Origin: Treponema primitia ZAS-1
GTDB taxonomy: Bacteria > Spirochaetota > Spirochaetia > Treponematales > Breznakiellaceae
DNA: 64,000 bases
Direction of reading: 5' to 3'
Assembly: GCF_000297095.1 (NCBI RefSeq)
Contig: NZ_AEEA01000170.1
Coordinates: 40,274 to 104,273, forward strand
Part shown: positions 42,766 to 51,449 of the stretch, one piece after another
Position numbering within the stretch: the stretch's first letter is position 1
Layout of the letters: each line of letters starts with the position of its first letter
Translations under genes and position numbers: made by a program
The notes under the pieces: generated by a model
Database searches by the model: none
Told to the model about the DNA's origin: nothing
What the model saw: only the letters and a program-made list of their open reading frames with translations

Positions 42766-44610
42766 ATGCGAAAACCCATTTTCCCCCGTATTATCAGCCT
42801 CATCGTTTTGTATGTGGGTGTATTTATCATTTTGGTGGTAATCCAATTTACCGAGCACAGAAATTTTACCCAAAAGATCGGCGACTTTGTTGTTTCCGGC
42901 CACTATGGCAAACAAGTCCCAGTAGCGCGGGAAACTTCGTTGCAAGTAGCAGAAGTTGCTCGCGATAATGCACGCCCCCTGAATGGGGAATTGAGCATTT
43001 TTTACGGAGGCATGGAGTTCTTCCTTACGGATGATGATAATGCCGACAGCCTCTGTATCCTGAACCGGGATGGCAAAAGGGAACGGACAAGGCCTGTCTC
43101 CATAACCATATCCAAGAACAGCGCCCTGTTCATGCTCGCCGGCGGAACGGAGCTGAGCTTCACCAGCCAAAATACCAGCGGAAGACAGGAACTCAGGATA
43201 GGCGCCAATCTGCCCGAAGGATACATGGGACTGGAACTTCCCTACCGTCCCCTGGGCAGCTCCCGTATCAGGCACAACGACGATGGAGAATCCCATATCA
43301 TCGCCGATGGGAAAAGCTACCATTTCACCAATTCTACGGTGGACTCTGCCCGCCATTTGATCCTTATGGATATTCAAAATCCCCTTGTTTTCTACGGTGT
43401 GGTCCCGGGGATTGAAGTCCTTGACCCCTCCCGTTTTATCCTCAGTTCCGCCCAGGATAAGCGGAACTACAATGATGTTCTTAGCCGCTGGCGGGATCGG
43501 TCCTTCTCCCGCTGGGGAGAGACCATCGGAGACAACCGGAATGAGGAAGCTCTTCTGGCCTATCTTTCCGAATCCTTACAGCGCGGCTCCTATCAGTCCG
43601 GGGTTTCCGCAATATCCTCTGATTTTTTGGAGGGCAATCAAAAAAGCTTTGAATCCACCGCATATATAGGGCACATGGATCAGGGGCTTCGTTCAAACGC
43701 CGTTTTTGAACGGGAAAATTTCAGCCGCTTTACCCGGCTTATCGAAAATGGGTCTGTAGACTTTCTGAAAAATTTCCACGTCATCGAATTTATCGCTATC
43801 CGGGGCTACGGCAATCTGCTTAACAGCGCAGCCGGGATAATCCGTTCCATTGATACCGCCGCGTTGAACCCGGATTTAATACCCGGTATTCTGGAAGGCT
43901 ATATGGACTGGCAGCATTACCTGCCCAATGAAGAAAACCCCTTTGAAGGGCTTATGGATCAAGCCTGTTTTGCCCTGTCCGAGGGAATCGTTATGGATAA
44001 TCAGCAGGAGCAGATCTTTGTTTTTAACCAGGGGATGGCGGATCTGGAATTTAACCTCCGTTTAGGGGCAGGCCTAATCGCCTACGGGGAATATACCGGC
44101 CAGGAAATCTGGGATGGAATAGGCCGTTCTCTGGTTCTGTCGGTACTTTCCCTTGTGGACGAGACCGGTACGGCCCCCCTCACCCTAAGCCTCTCCGAAA
44201 ATGGCGACATCACCCCCGCCGACGGCGCGGCTTCCAACACTACCTTAAGCTCCGCCCGGATCTACCGGCAGCTTCGTTTGGGGGATTATGCGGCCAGGGC
44301 CATAAGCCTGGGCTCTGCGATAAACGGCGTCTGGACCTGGACCGCCGCTGCCGGGGTTACGGCAAGTTTCAGCCAGGAAAACAATGCCCTGGATATTTCC
44401 GTATCCTTCCCCAGCGGGGAAACCCATTACATGCTCATTCGGGGCATACAGTCCTTTACCCAGATACAGCTCTACAATATTCCCTTCCGCACGGATCCCC
44501 AGTTTGAGCGTTACGATTCTTCGGGCTGGGCCTATTCACCATCGGAACAAACCCTGATGGTCAAGATGAAGCACCGCCTTACCACAGAGCACATACGGGT
44601 GTTCTATTAA
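42766..44610 (+). CDS. Unrecognised membrane-anchored protein, 614 residues
   Basis: One N-terminal transmembrane segment (IISLIVLYVGVFIILVVIQF) acts as an uncleaved anchor or signal. The rest looks extracytoplasmic and mixed alpha/beta, with no motif I recognise. The segment from about residue 50 to 66 (VPVARETSLQVAEVARD) is encoded by repeat DNA (42925-42945 and an adjacent inverted repeat), suggesting an insertion. The stop codon overlaps that of the convergent beta-mannosidase gene by two bases (TTAA). A conserved spirochaete surface or periplasmic protein is plausible. Confidence 0.8.
   Translation: MRKPIFPRIISLIVLYVGVFIILVVIQFTEHRNFTQKIGDFVVSGHYGKQVPVARETSLQVAEVARDNARPLNGELSIFYGGMEFFLTDDDNADSLCILNRDGKRERTRPVSITISKNSALFMLAGGTELSFTSQNTSGRQELRIGANLPEGYMGLELPYRPLGSSRIRHNDDGESHIIADGKSYHFTNSTVDSARHLILMDIQNPLVFYGVVPGIEVLDPSRFILSSAQDKRNYNDVLSRWRDRSFSRWGETIGDNRNEEALLAYLSESLQRGSYQSGVSAISSDFLEGNQKSFESTAYIGHMDQGLRSNAVFERENFSRFTRLIENGSVDFLKNFHVIEFIAIRGYGNLLNSAAGIIRSIDTAALNPDLIPGILEGYMDWQHYLPNEENPFEGLMDQACFALSEGIVMDNQQEQIFVFNQGMADLEFNLRLGAGLIAYGEYTGQEIWDGIGRSLVLSVLSLVDETGTAPLTLSLSENGDITPADGAASNTTLSSARIYRQLRLGDYAARAISLGSAINGVWTWTAAAGVTASFSQENNALDISVSFPSGETHYMLIRGIQSFTQIQLYNIPFRTDPQFERYDSSGWAYSPSEQTLMVKMKHRLTTEHIRVFY
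42925..42945 (+). repeat. 21-bp repeat inside coding sequence, copy 2
   Basis: Identical to 11635-11655 over 21 bases but read in a different codon phase. It is followed by an inverted repeat, AACTTC (42933-42938) with GAAGTT (42952-42957). Related GAAGTTGC/GCAACTTC palindromes occur nearby at about 42422-42438 inside the TPR gene, and GCAAC-AA-GTTGC lies at about 42721-42732 in the intergenic gap. Confidence 0.65.
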
Positions 44611-47042
44611 CGAATATCAAACACACTCCGAAGCTTAATCCCATTGGATTTTCCGCTGAGGATCTTTACCTTCTTCTCTCCGGCGTTCATATCAAAGTAG
44701 TTGTCCGAAAGAACCAGGTCCTCGTTCCTGTTACGGATCTCCACGCTCTTGGCATAGGCTGCGGCCTTAACGGTGATGATATCCCCCTTAATGGTATAGC
44801 TCAGTTTTGGATCCTCATAATGGAAAAACTTGGGCAGGGAAAAAATAACCGTTCCTTCCGAAACCAGGGTATCCCCATCGTAGAGATGGTAACTGAGGTA
44901 CTCATCGTCCAGGGCGATATCCGGAACATCAACCTTATCCAGCCAAGCTGAAGACAGGGCATCGACCTTTACCGGAATGGTTTTCTCCTTGAGAACCCTG
45001 GCGGTTTTATCACGGATCTCCCATTTAACACTGAGCTTCTTCGCTTCCATGGTTTCATTGGCCACCGATAGACGAAAGCTCTTTTCAATGGTCCGATCTG
45101 TTAAGTTTAGGTTGGGGTTCTGGGTCAGAATACCCTCTTCATGGCAAGAAACCATGAGGGGCTGGAAAAACCGTTTGGCGTAATAATGAAGGGCCTTCCA
45201 GCGGAAGTGGTAGTCAATCGAAGCCCATGAGGCTACGGGCCAACAGTCGTTGAGTTGCCAGTAGATGGCCCCCATACAGCGGCCACGGTGCCGGCGAAAA
45301 TGTTCCACCCCGTACTTGATCGCCTCCGCCTGGAGGAGCTGAGAAGTATACAACAGGGTATCAAAACTAGTGGGGTATAGGAAGGTCTGGTATAGGTAAT
45401 TCATGATCTTACCATTGGCAGCATTATTACGCTGGTGTTTTTCCATCACATAAGAAAAAACATTGCGATCCTCTGGGAGGGTAAAGCTCTCCACCGTTTT
45501 GAGGCTGGGGAAGGACTGGAAACCGAATTCCGATACATAGCGGAAATAGTAGTTCCGGTAATCCGAGAAGGGCTTGTTCCCGTGCCATACATCCCAGTAG
45601 TGGACATCCCCCCGGTTAGGACCATTGGGCTCATCAAAGCTGCCACCAGAGGAGGGGCTCGCGGGCCAGTAGAAGGTTTCAGAATCATGCTCCTTCAATA
45701 CCTGGGGGATGATGTATTCGTACATCTTGATATAGTCGGCTTTTTGCTTAGGGCTGCTCACCCAGGTGTTCGTATCCACAAACATTTCCATCTCGTTGTT
45801 CCCGCACCAGAGTCCCAGGGAAGCATGGTGCCGAAGCCGTTTGACATTATCCGCCACCTCCGCACGGATGTTTCGATCAAACTCATCGGTCAGCTCGTAG
45901 ACCGCACAGGCAAACATAAAATCCTGCCAAACCATAAGACCCAGTTCGTCACATATATCATAGAAGAAATCATCCGGATAATAACCACCGCCCCAGACAC
46001 GGAGGACATTAAAATTAGCAGCCGTACACTGCTCCAAAAGTTTACGGGTCCGATCCGGATTAACCCGGCTCAGGATATTATCCTCGGGAATATAATCGGC
46101 GCCCATGGCAAAGATATCTACCCCGTTAACCCGGTGAGAAAAACCTTCACCCCACTTGTCCTTTTGGATATGCATGGTCATGGTTCGCAGCCCTATGCGC
46201 CGTTCCCAACTGTCCAGTTCCTTACCGTTATTGGAGATGGTAACCCGTATGGTATACAGCGGTTGGGCGCCGAACCCGTTGGGCCACCAGAGCTCCGGGT
46301 TGTCAATGGTGATCTTCTTTGGCGAATTATCGTATTGGGTAAGCTTCCCCTTAGGGTCCGTCACGGTTACACTATAGACAGGCGCCTTTAAAGACCCGGC
46401 AAGCTGGTCCAGCTTGACCGCCAGATTAAGATCCACCGAATCTTTTTTGTGTTTTTGGGTAACATACACGCTGTCTATCCGGGCAATGCTGAAACCGACC
46501 AGCTCTATATCCCGCCAAATCCCCGCATCCGGAAGATGGGGACCCCAGTCCCAGCCAAACATACAATGGGCTTTCCGGATCTGGGGAAACCCTTCCATAG
46601 CGTCAGTGGTTCCATCGGTCTTTATTTTTTTATACGCCTCCCGGATAAATTTTGTAGGGGAATGAAAAACAATCCGCAGACTGTTTTCCCCGTCCTTTAA
46701 CCGATCCTTTACATCGAACTCCCAGATGCGGTGCATATTATCCGCCTTACCCAGGAGGGCGCCGTTGAGGTACAGATCCGCCAGGGTATCAAGACCATGG
46801 CAACGCAGCAGCACACCATCGTTTTTCAGCAGCTTTGGGGATGCCGCAAAGGTGTTCTCGTATTCAAAATCGTTTTCCATCAGGGCAAGGGCACTATCCT
46901 CATTATCCCGCCAGAAAGGGTCCTCCATCTTCTTATTGATAAGAAGATCATTATACACCGATCCAGGAACCTTAGCGGGGAGCAACGCAGTATCTCCGCT
47001 TTTCTTCATTTTCCAGCCACCATGAAGCTTTTGAACAATCAT
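44607..47042 (-). CDS. Beta-mannosidase, glycoside hydrolase family 2
   Basis: Cytoplasmic enzyme of 811 residues without a signal peptide. Typical family 2 mannosidase features are HGGWKMKKSG, VPGSVYNDLL, CMFGWDWGPHLPDAGIWRDIEL, the acid/base Glu in LWCGNNEMEMF, the nucleophile Glu in RYVSEFGFQSFPS, and the late GAIYWQLNDCWPVASWASIDY. It removes terminal beta-mannose from manno-oligosaccharides. ATG at 47042 is chosen with AAGGAG eight bases upstream. It follows the aldo/keto reductase gene by 44 bp on the same strand. Confidence 0.93.
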   Translation of the reverse strand: MIVQKLHGGWKMKKSGDTALLPAKVPGSVYNDLLINKKMEDPFWRDNEDSALALMENDFEYENTFAASPKLLKNDGVLLRCHGLDTLADLYLNGALLGKADNMHRIWEFDVKDRLKDGENSLRIVFHSPTKFIREAYKKIKTDGTTDAMEGFPQIRKAHCMFGWDWGPHLPDAGIWRDIELVGFSIARIDSVYVTQKHKKDSVDLNLAVKLDQLAGSLKAPVYSVTVTDPKGKLTQYDNSPKKITIDNPELWWPNGFGAQPLYTIRVTISNNGKELDSWERRIGLRTMTMHIQKDKWGEGFSHRVNGVDIFAMGADYIPEDNILSRVNPDRTRKLLEQCTAANFNVLRVWGGGYYPDDFFYDICDELGLMVWQDFMFACAVYELTDEFDRNIRAEVADNVKRLRHHASLGLWCGNNEMEMFVDTNTWVSSPKQKADYIKMYEYIIPQVLKEHDSETFYWPASPSSGGSFDEPNGPNRGDVHYWDVWHGNKPFSDYRNYYFRYVSEFGFQSFPSLKTVESFTLPEDRNVFSYVMEKHQRNNAANGKIMNYLYQTFLYPTSFDTLLYTSQLLQAEAIKYGVEHFRRHRGRCMGAIYWQLNDCWPVASWASIDYHFRWKALHYYAKRFFQPLMVSCHEEGILTQNPNLNLTDRTIEKSFRLSVANETMEAKKLSVKWEIRDKTARVLKEKTIPVKVDALSSAWLDKVDVPDIALDDEYLSYHLYDGDTLVSEGTVIFSLPKFFHYEDPKLSYTIKGDIITVKAAAYAKSVEIRNRNEDLVLSDNYFDMNAGEKKVKILSGKSNGIKLRSVFDIR

Positions 47043-47086
47043 CACCAAGTCTCCTTTATAGAATAATTATAAACACCTTCTATTTT

Positions 47087-48220
47087 CTAAACCGCCGCCG
47101 CAAAGGCGGCAATTTCCTTCAGCCGATCGGGGATTTTGATCCCCTGCGGACAATGATTCATACACTGCCCACAGGCTACACAATTATGGGCTTGTTCTTT
47201 CTCTAAGATGGCTCGATAACCATTAACAAAGCCGCCTTTGTCTTTATTAATTTGAAAGAAGTTGTAATAACTAAATATCCGCGGTATATCAACTCCCGTA
47301 GGACAATCCGAACAATACCGGCATCCGGTACAAGGAATTGTACCGGATGCCCTGTAGGCAGCGGCGGCTTCGGCAAGCACCTTATAGTCAGCTTCTCCCA
47401 GGGGTATAAAATTCGATATGGTACCGATATTATCCTCAACCTGTTCCGGGGTGGACATACCGCTCAATACGGTCATAACATTCGGCAGAGATGCGGCAAA
47501 CCGTATAGCCCAGGATGCAGCGCTGGCTTTGGGATTCGCTTTGTTCAAAATCGCCAAAGCCTTGTCATTGAGGGTCGCCAAAGCGCCGCCACGGACCGGC
47601 TCCATAACAATAACCGGAATATGTTTCTGGGTAAGATACTCGTAATTTTCCTTTGCCTTGAGAAGATCCCAATCCAGATAATTAAGCTGGATCTGGGCGA
47701 AATCCCATTCATGGGAATCCGCTATTTCCTTAAGCACATCAGGATGATCATGGAAAGAAAAACCCAGCCGCCGGATCTTCCCCTCATCCTTCTTTTTCTT
47801 TAAAAAATCATACATTTTGTATTCCCTGCAGTTTTTTAAATGCCCCACATCAAGGCTATGAATAAGATAAAAATCGAAATAATCAACCTTGCATTTTTTC
47901 AACTGCTCCGAGAAGATCCGTTCCATATCTTCCTGGGGATTCTTAAAAACTTCCCAGGTCGGCATCTTGCTTGCAAGATAATAGCTGTCCCGGGGATATT
48001 TGGACAAAGTGTCCCCTACAAAAACCTCACTTGCCCCTTCATGATACGGCCAAGCGGTATCAATATAATTAATCCCCGCCTTTAACGCCCGATCTATCAT
48101 TTTCTGAGCTTCAGGATAGTTAATCTTTTTTGTATCACCGCCGATTATTGGAAGCCGCATACACCCGAATCCTAATAAGGAAACGTTTACACCTAAAGAA
48201 TCAATTCGCCGCTTTTCCAT
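47087..48220 (-). CDS. Aldo/keto reductase with C-terminal 4Fe-4S domain
   Basis: Protein of 377 residues. The N-terminal TIM barrel has NYIDTAWPYHEGASEVFVG with the catalytic Asp and Tyr, and DFYLIHSLD with the His. The C-terminus has two cysteine clusters, CTGCRYCSDCPTGVDIP and CVACGQCMNHCPQGIKIP, forming ferredoxin-type iron-sulphur sites. This architecture is widespread in anaerobes. It likely reduces or oxidises a sugar or aldehyde linked to the mannoside locus. A promoter TTGACA-17-TTAAAT is visible at 48309-48337. Confidence 0.9.
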   Translation of the reverse strand: MEKRRIDSLGVNVSLLGFGCMRLPIIGGDTKKINYPEAQKMIDRALKAGINYIDTAWPYHEGASEVFVGDTLSKYPRDSYYLASKMPTWEVFKNPQEDMERIFSEQLKKCKVDYFDFYLIHSLDVGHLKNCREYKMYDFLKKKKDEGKIRRLGFSFHDHPDVLKEIADSHEWDFAQIQLNYLDWDLLKAKENYEYLTQKHIPVIVMEPVRGGALATLNDKALAILNKANPKASAASWAIRFAASLPNVMTVLSGMSTPEQVEDNIGTISNFIPLGEADYKVLAEAAAAYRASGTIPCTGCRYCSDCPTGVDIPRIFSYYNFFQINKDKGGFVNGYRAILEKEQAHNCVACGQCMNHCPQGIKIPDRLKEIAAFAAAV

Positions 48221-48552
48221 ACTCTCTCCTTTTTATCCTGAAAAGTCTATCCCTTACGGAAAGCTCCTGCAAGACCAGTCACAACCTGTTTCGTTAAAAC
48301 ATTAATTTATTTAATCATTGAAATATTAAAATGTCAAGAAATATTAGCCAATTTTTTTGATAAAAATAATAATAATTATGCACTATACCTTAAATATTGG
48401 TAATATCGCCGCATGGATATAATTTTTCCAACTAATTTAATTAATTTAAGTATAATGTTAACTTTATTTAATCATGTGAAATTCCCATTTCCAATTGACA
48501 TTCTTCAAACATAATAATATGCTTAAAAAAATTAACACACTTAAGGGGAAAT
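48221..48552. promoter_or_regulatory. A+T-rich divergent control region of the mannoside locus
   Basis: This 332-bp stretch has no gene. For the aldo/keto reductase gene, TTGACA (48332-48337) and TTAAAT (48309-48314) are spaced by 17 bp. For the LacI gene, TATAAT lies at 48451-48456. A 20-base A+T-rich near-palindrome at 48433-48452 (core TTTAATTAATTT) is repeated exactly at 53705-53724, upstream of the importer operon. A looser version, ATTAATTTATTTAAT, lies at 48301-48315. These are candidate operators for the adjacent LacI-type regulator. Confidence 0.55.
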
Positions 48553-49557
48553 ATGCCTAAAGAAGTACGCTTATCAGATATTGCCGAACGTATTGGGGTA
48601 AGTACCGTCACGGTATCAAAAGCCCTTGCGGATAAGCAGGGTATGGGTGAGGATCTGAGAGCAAAAATCAAGGAAACCGCCAGTGCAATGGGGTATACCC
48701 CATCAAAGAAAAAAAACCTCCAGAAACCCAGCACCGGAAATATCGGCATCCTGGTTCCCCAGCGGTTTCTGTATGGCGCCAATTCCTTCTATTGGGATAT
48801 GTATCAACGGTTATTGCACTGCTTACTCGAAAAAACGTATTTTGGATTATTGGAAATATTGAGTATCGAAGATGAAGATAATCTGGTTGTACCCCGTATG
48901 CTGCAGGATAAGAAAATTGACGGTATTATCATCCTTGGACAATTAGACCGGCCATACCGTGAATTTATAAGCTCTGTCAGCGGTGAGATCCTGGTTTATT
49001 TGGATTCAGATGAGGTATCACAGGGGGATACCTGTATTATCTCCGATGGGTATTACGGCATGTATACCATGACAAAATACCTGATTAGTATGGGGCATAG
49101 GGATATCTATTTTGTAGGCTCCATTGATGCCACAAGCAGTATTCTGGATCGATATTATGGTTATTGCCGCGCGATGCATGAAAGGAAATTTCCGGTTACT
49201 CCCGATATGATTATTCCCGATCGGGATGAAAAGGGGCGGATGGGGTTTACCTTGCCGGACCGATTACCCTCCGCTTTCGCCTGTAATTCTGATGCAACAG
49301 CGGGCTACTTAATAACCCTGCTCAAGGAACACAACCTTGAAATCCCAAATGATATTTCCGTAGTGGGATTTGATGATTATATGCTCCCCGGACTCTCCCA
49401 TCCTTCCATTACTACATACGCGGTAGATATTGATAAAATGGTATCTACCTGTGCAAATATTATTATACAAAAAATATTAAATAATAATTACCTTCAAAAT
49501 ACAACAATTATCAACGGCCATATTGTTATCCGGGACAGTGTAAAAAAGATTGAATAG
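48553..49557 (+). CDS. LacI-family transcriptional regulator of the mannoside locus
   Basis: Repressor of 334 residues. The helix-turn-helix VRLSDIAERIGVSTVTVSKALADKQG and hinge GYTPSKKKNLQ are followed by an effector domain containing SVVGFDDYMLPGLSHPSITTY. It is divergent from the aldo/keto reductase and beta-mannosidase genes and convergent with the ABC importer. Likely effector: a manno-oligosaccharide or mannose derivative (inference). Its recognition-helix sequence differs from that of the inositol-locus regulator. Confidence 0.9.
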   Translation: MPKEVRLSDIAERIGVSTVTVSKALADKQGMGEDLRAKIKETASAMGYTPSKKKNLQKPSTGNIGILVPQRFLYGANSFYWDMYQRLLHCLLEKTYFGLLEILSIEDEDNLVVPRMLQDKKIDGIIILGQLDRPYREFISSVSGEILVYLDSDEVSQGDTCIISDGYYGMYTMTKYLISMGHRDIYFVGSIDATSSILDRYYGYCRAMHERKFPVTPDMIIPDRDEKGRMGFTLPDRLPSAFACNSDATAGYLITLLKEHNLEIPNDISVVGFDDYMLPGLSHPSITTYAVDIDKMVSTCANIIIQKILNNNYLQNTTIINGHIVIRDSVKKIE

Positions 49558-49565
49558 CAATAATA

Positions 49566-49596
49566 CAGCCAAAGGCGCTCATCCTGCCTTTGGCTG
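49566..49596. terminator. Bidirectional terminator between LacI gene and importer operon
   Basis: CAGCCAAAGGC (49566-49576) and GCCTTTGGCTG (49586-49596) form an 11-bp perfect stem with a nine-base loop between the convergent ends of the LacI gene (49557) and the permease gene (49614). Confidence 0.72.
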
Positions 49597-49613
49597 CGTT
49601 ACCGTACCGTATA

Positions 49614-50450
49614 TTAGCCTTTTACCGCACCGGCGGACATACCGCGGACAAGGTATTTTTGGGCAAATACAAGGAAAACAATAGTGGGGAGCGTTGCGAT
49701 AGTCGAAGCGGTCATCAAAGACGGCCAATCCGATGTAAATTGCATCACAAATTTCTGCAATCCCAAGGTAAGGGTAATGTTAGAATCGCTGCGGAGCAGA
49801 ATAGATGCCAGGGTGTATTCCCCCCAAGAGTTGATAAAGGTAAAAATACCAACCGTAGAAATACCGGGCATTGAAATGGGGATGATCAAACGGGTAAACG
49901 CTGAAAACTGCGTACATCCGTCAATCATGCCGGCCTCTTCCAGGTCGAAGGGAATGGAATCGATAAAGCCCTTAATCATCCAGATTGAAAAGGCAAGGTT
50001 CGTGGTGGTATAGGCGAGAATGCAGGAGAACAGGGTATCAACCAGCCCCAATTTGGTAAATATAACAAACAGGGGGATCAGGAGCAGAATACTGGGGAAG
50101 AGCTGCAACAGCAACAGCAGAACCGAATAGGCGGAGAATACCTTGCCCCGGAACCGCGAAAGCGCATACCCGGCAATGATCGCGATTACGATACAGCAGA
50201 TGGTGGAACTCACCGCGACAATAAGACTATTTAAGATATTGTGTGGGAAGTCCGTGTGGGTCCATACCCGGATAATATTATCCAGACTAATTTGCTGGGG
50301 GAAAAATTTGGTGCTCCCCAGGGCTTCCTGCCGGGTCTTAAACGATACGGAAACCATCTGGAAGAACGGGAAATCCACTACCAAAATGATCAATACAAGG
50401 GCGACATAGGTAAGAACGGTTTTAGTTTGGGCTATTGACCGGGGCTTCAT
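49614..50450 (-). CDS. Sugar ABC transporter permease (MalG type)
   Basis: Membrane subunit of 278 residues, six hydrophobic segments. The EAA loop DLEEAGMIDGCTQFSAFTRLIIPISMPG and the C-terminus KYLVRGMSAGAVKG are characteristic of MalG-type CUT1 permeases. Its start overlaps the end of the partner permease gene by four bases. No dedicated ATPase gene is present, so a shared MsmK/UgpC-type ATPase encoded elsewhere is likely, which is common for CUT1 systems. Confidence 0.93.
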   Translation of the reverse strand: MKPRSIAQTKTVLTYVALVLIILVVDFPFFQMVSVSFKTRQEALGSTKFFPQQISLDNIIRVWTHTDFPHNILNSLIVAVSSTICCIVIAIIAGYALSRFRGKVFSAYSVLLLLLQLFPSILLLIPLFVIFTKLGLVDTLFSCILAYTTTNLAFSIWMIKGFIDSIPFDLEEAGMIDGCTQFSAFTRLIIPISMPGISTVGIFTFINSWGEYTLASILLRSDSNITLTLGLQKFVMQFTSDWPSLMTASTIATLPTIVFLVFAQKYLVRGMSAGAVKG

Positions 50451-51364
50451 GCTTTTTTCCCTCCCTTGGGTTTGGTCTCTCCCTGCAGGGCGCGCATATA
50501 AAAGAGCGCCATAAAAAGAAGTACCACCAACATCAGCGTGGATATTGCCGAAGCGTATCCCAGCTGGGAACGGAAGAACGCCGTGTAGTACGAAAGGATC
50601 GGCAGAATAAAGGTCGCGTTCGCGGGGCCGCCTTTGGTAAGGAGATAAATATTTTCAAAATTATTGAAGGTCCAGATAAACATGAGCACCGTACTAATCG
50701 TAGTAACCGGTTTCAGCATGGGAACGGTGATGTGCCTGAAGGCACGGAAAAATCCGGCCCCGTCAATGGACGCGGCTTCGTACAGTTCGTCGGGAATACC
50801 CTGAAGGCCCGACAGGAGCACTATGGTCATAAACGGGAAGGACTTCCACGCACCGGTAAAGCATACGGTAATACGTGCCAGAATAGGATCCGCTAAAAAC
50901 AAAATCGGTTTATCGATCAAACCCCACTGCCTTAAAACGAGGTTGATAAATCCCAACTGATCGTTTAACAACCAAGTCCAGTTGGTGGACGCCACAACCG
51001 GAGGGATAATCCAGGGGATCAGGATCATGGCACGGAAAAATCCACGAAACTTGATGTCCCGATTTAATAACAGGGCGAAACACATGCCCATGACATAAGA
51101 AATAATCACCACCGCAAAGGCGTAGAAAAAAGAGAACCCAAGGGTACTGTAAAATTCCTTGTCCTGTAATAACTGAATAAAATTATCCAGCCCATTGAAG
51201 GTTGCCGCATTTGCACGCCGGATACTGTACCGCATAAAACCAAGCCCTATTCCACGCAGCAACGGAAAAATACTGATCGCAAAAATAAGAATGGACGCAG
51301 GAATTAACAACTGGTACCCAAGTTTGCTATTTTTTAAATCAAGCGTACCGGACTTAGTTTTCAT
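50447..51364 (-). CDS. Sugar ABC transporter permease (MalF type)
   Basis: Membrane subunit of 305 residues opening with LLIPASILIFAISIFPLLRGIGLGF. The EAA loop is DELYEAASIDGAGFFRAFRHITVPMLKP, and FENIYLLTKGGPANAT is diagnostic for MalF/UgpA-type permeases. It forms the pore together with the MalG-type protein encoded next. Confidence 0.93.
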   Translation of the reverse strand: MKTKSGTLDLKNSKLGYQLLIPASILIFAISIFPLLRGIGLGFMRYSIRRANAATFNGLDNFIQLLQDKEFYSTLGFSFFYAFAVVIISYVMGMCFALLLNRDIKFRGFFRAMILIPWIIPPVVASTNWTWLLNDQLGFINLVLRQWGLIDKPILFLADPILARITVCFTGAWKSFPFMTIVLLSGLQGIPDELYEAASIDGAGFFRAFRHITVPMLKPVTTISTVLMFIWTFNNFENIYLLTKGGPANATFILPILSYYTAFFRSQLGYASAISTLMLVVLLFMALFYMRALQGETKPKGGKKA

Positions 51365-51398
51365 AGCATGAAGCCCCCTTAGCTTTTTATTTGAACCA

Positions 51399-51430
51399 AA
51401 ACCCCGGAAGCGCTTATGCCTCCGGGGTTT
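51399..51430 (-). terminator. Intercistronic hairpin after binding-protein gene
   Basis: AAACCCCGGA (51399-51408) and TCCGGGGTTT (51421-51430) form a 10-bp perfect stem followed on the minus strand by a short T-run. It lies between the binding-protein and permease genes and probably gives partial termination, so that the binding protein is made in excess. Confidence 0.7.
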
Positions 51431-51449
51431 CTCAAAAAACGCTTACATA

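Noticed and set aside
44607..44610. Overlapping convergent stop codons (TTAA) as a functional signal
   Set aside because: A compact gene end explains it; no terminator or regulatory structure is visible there.
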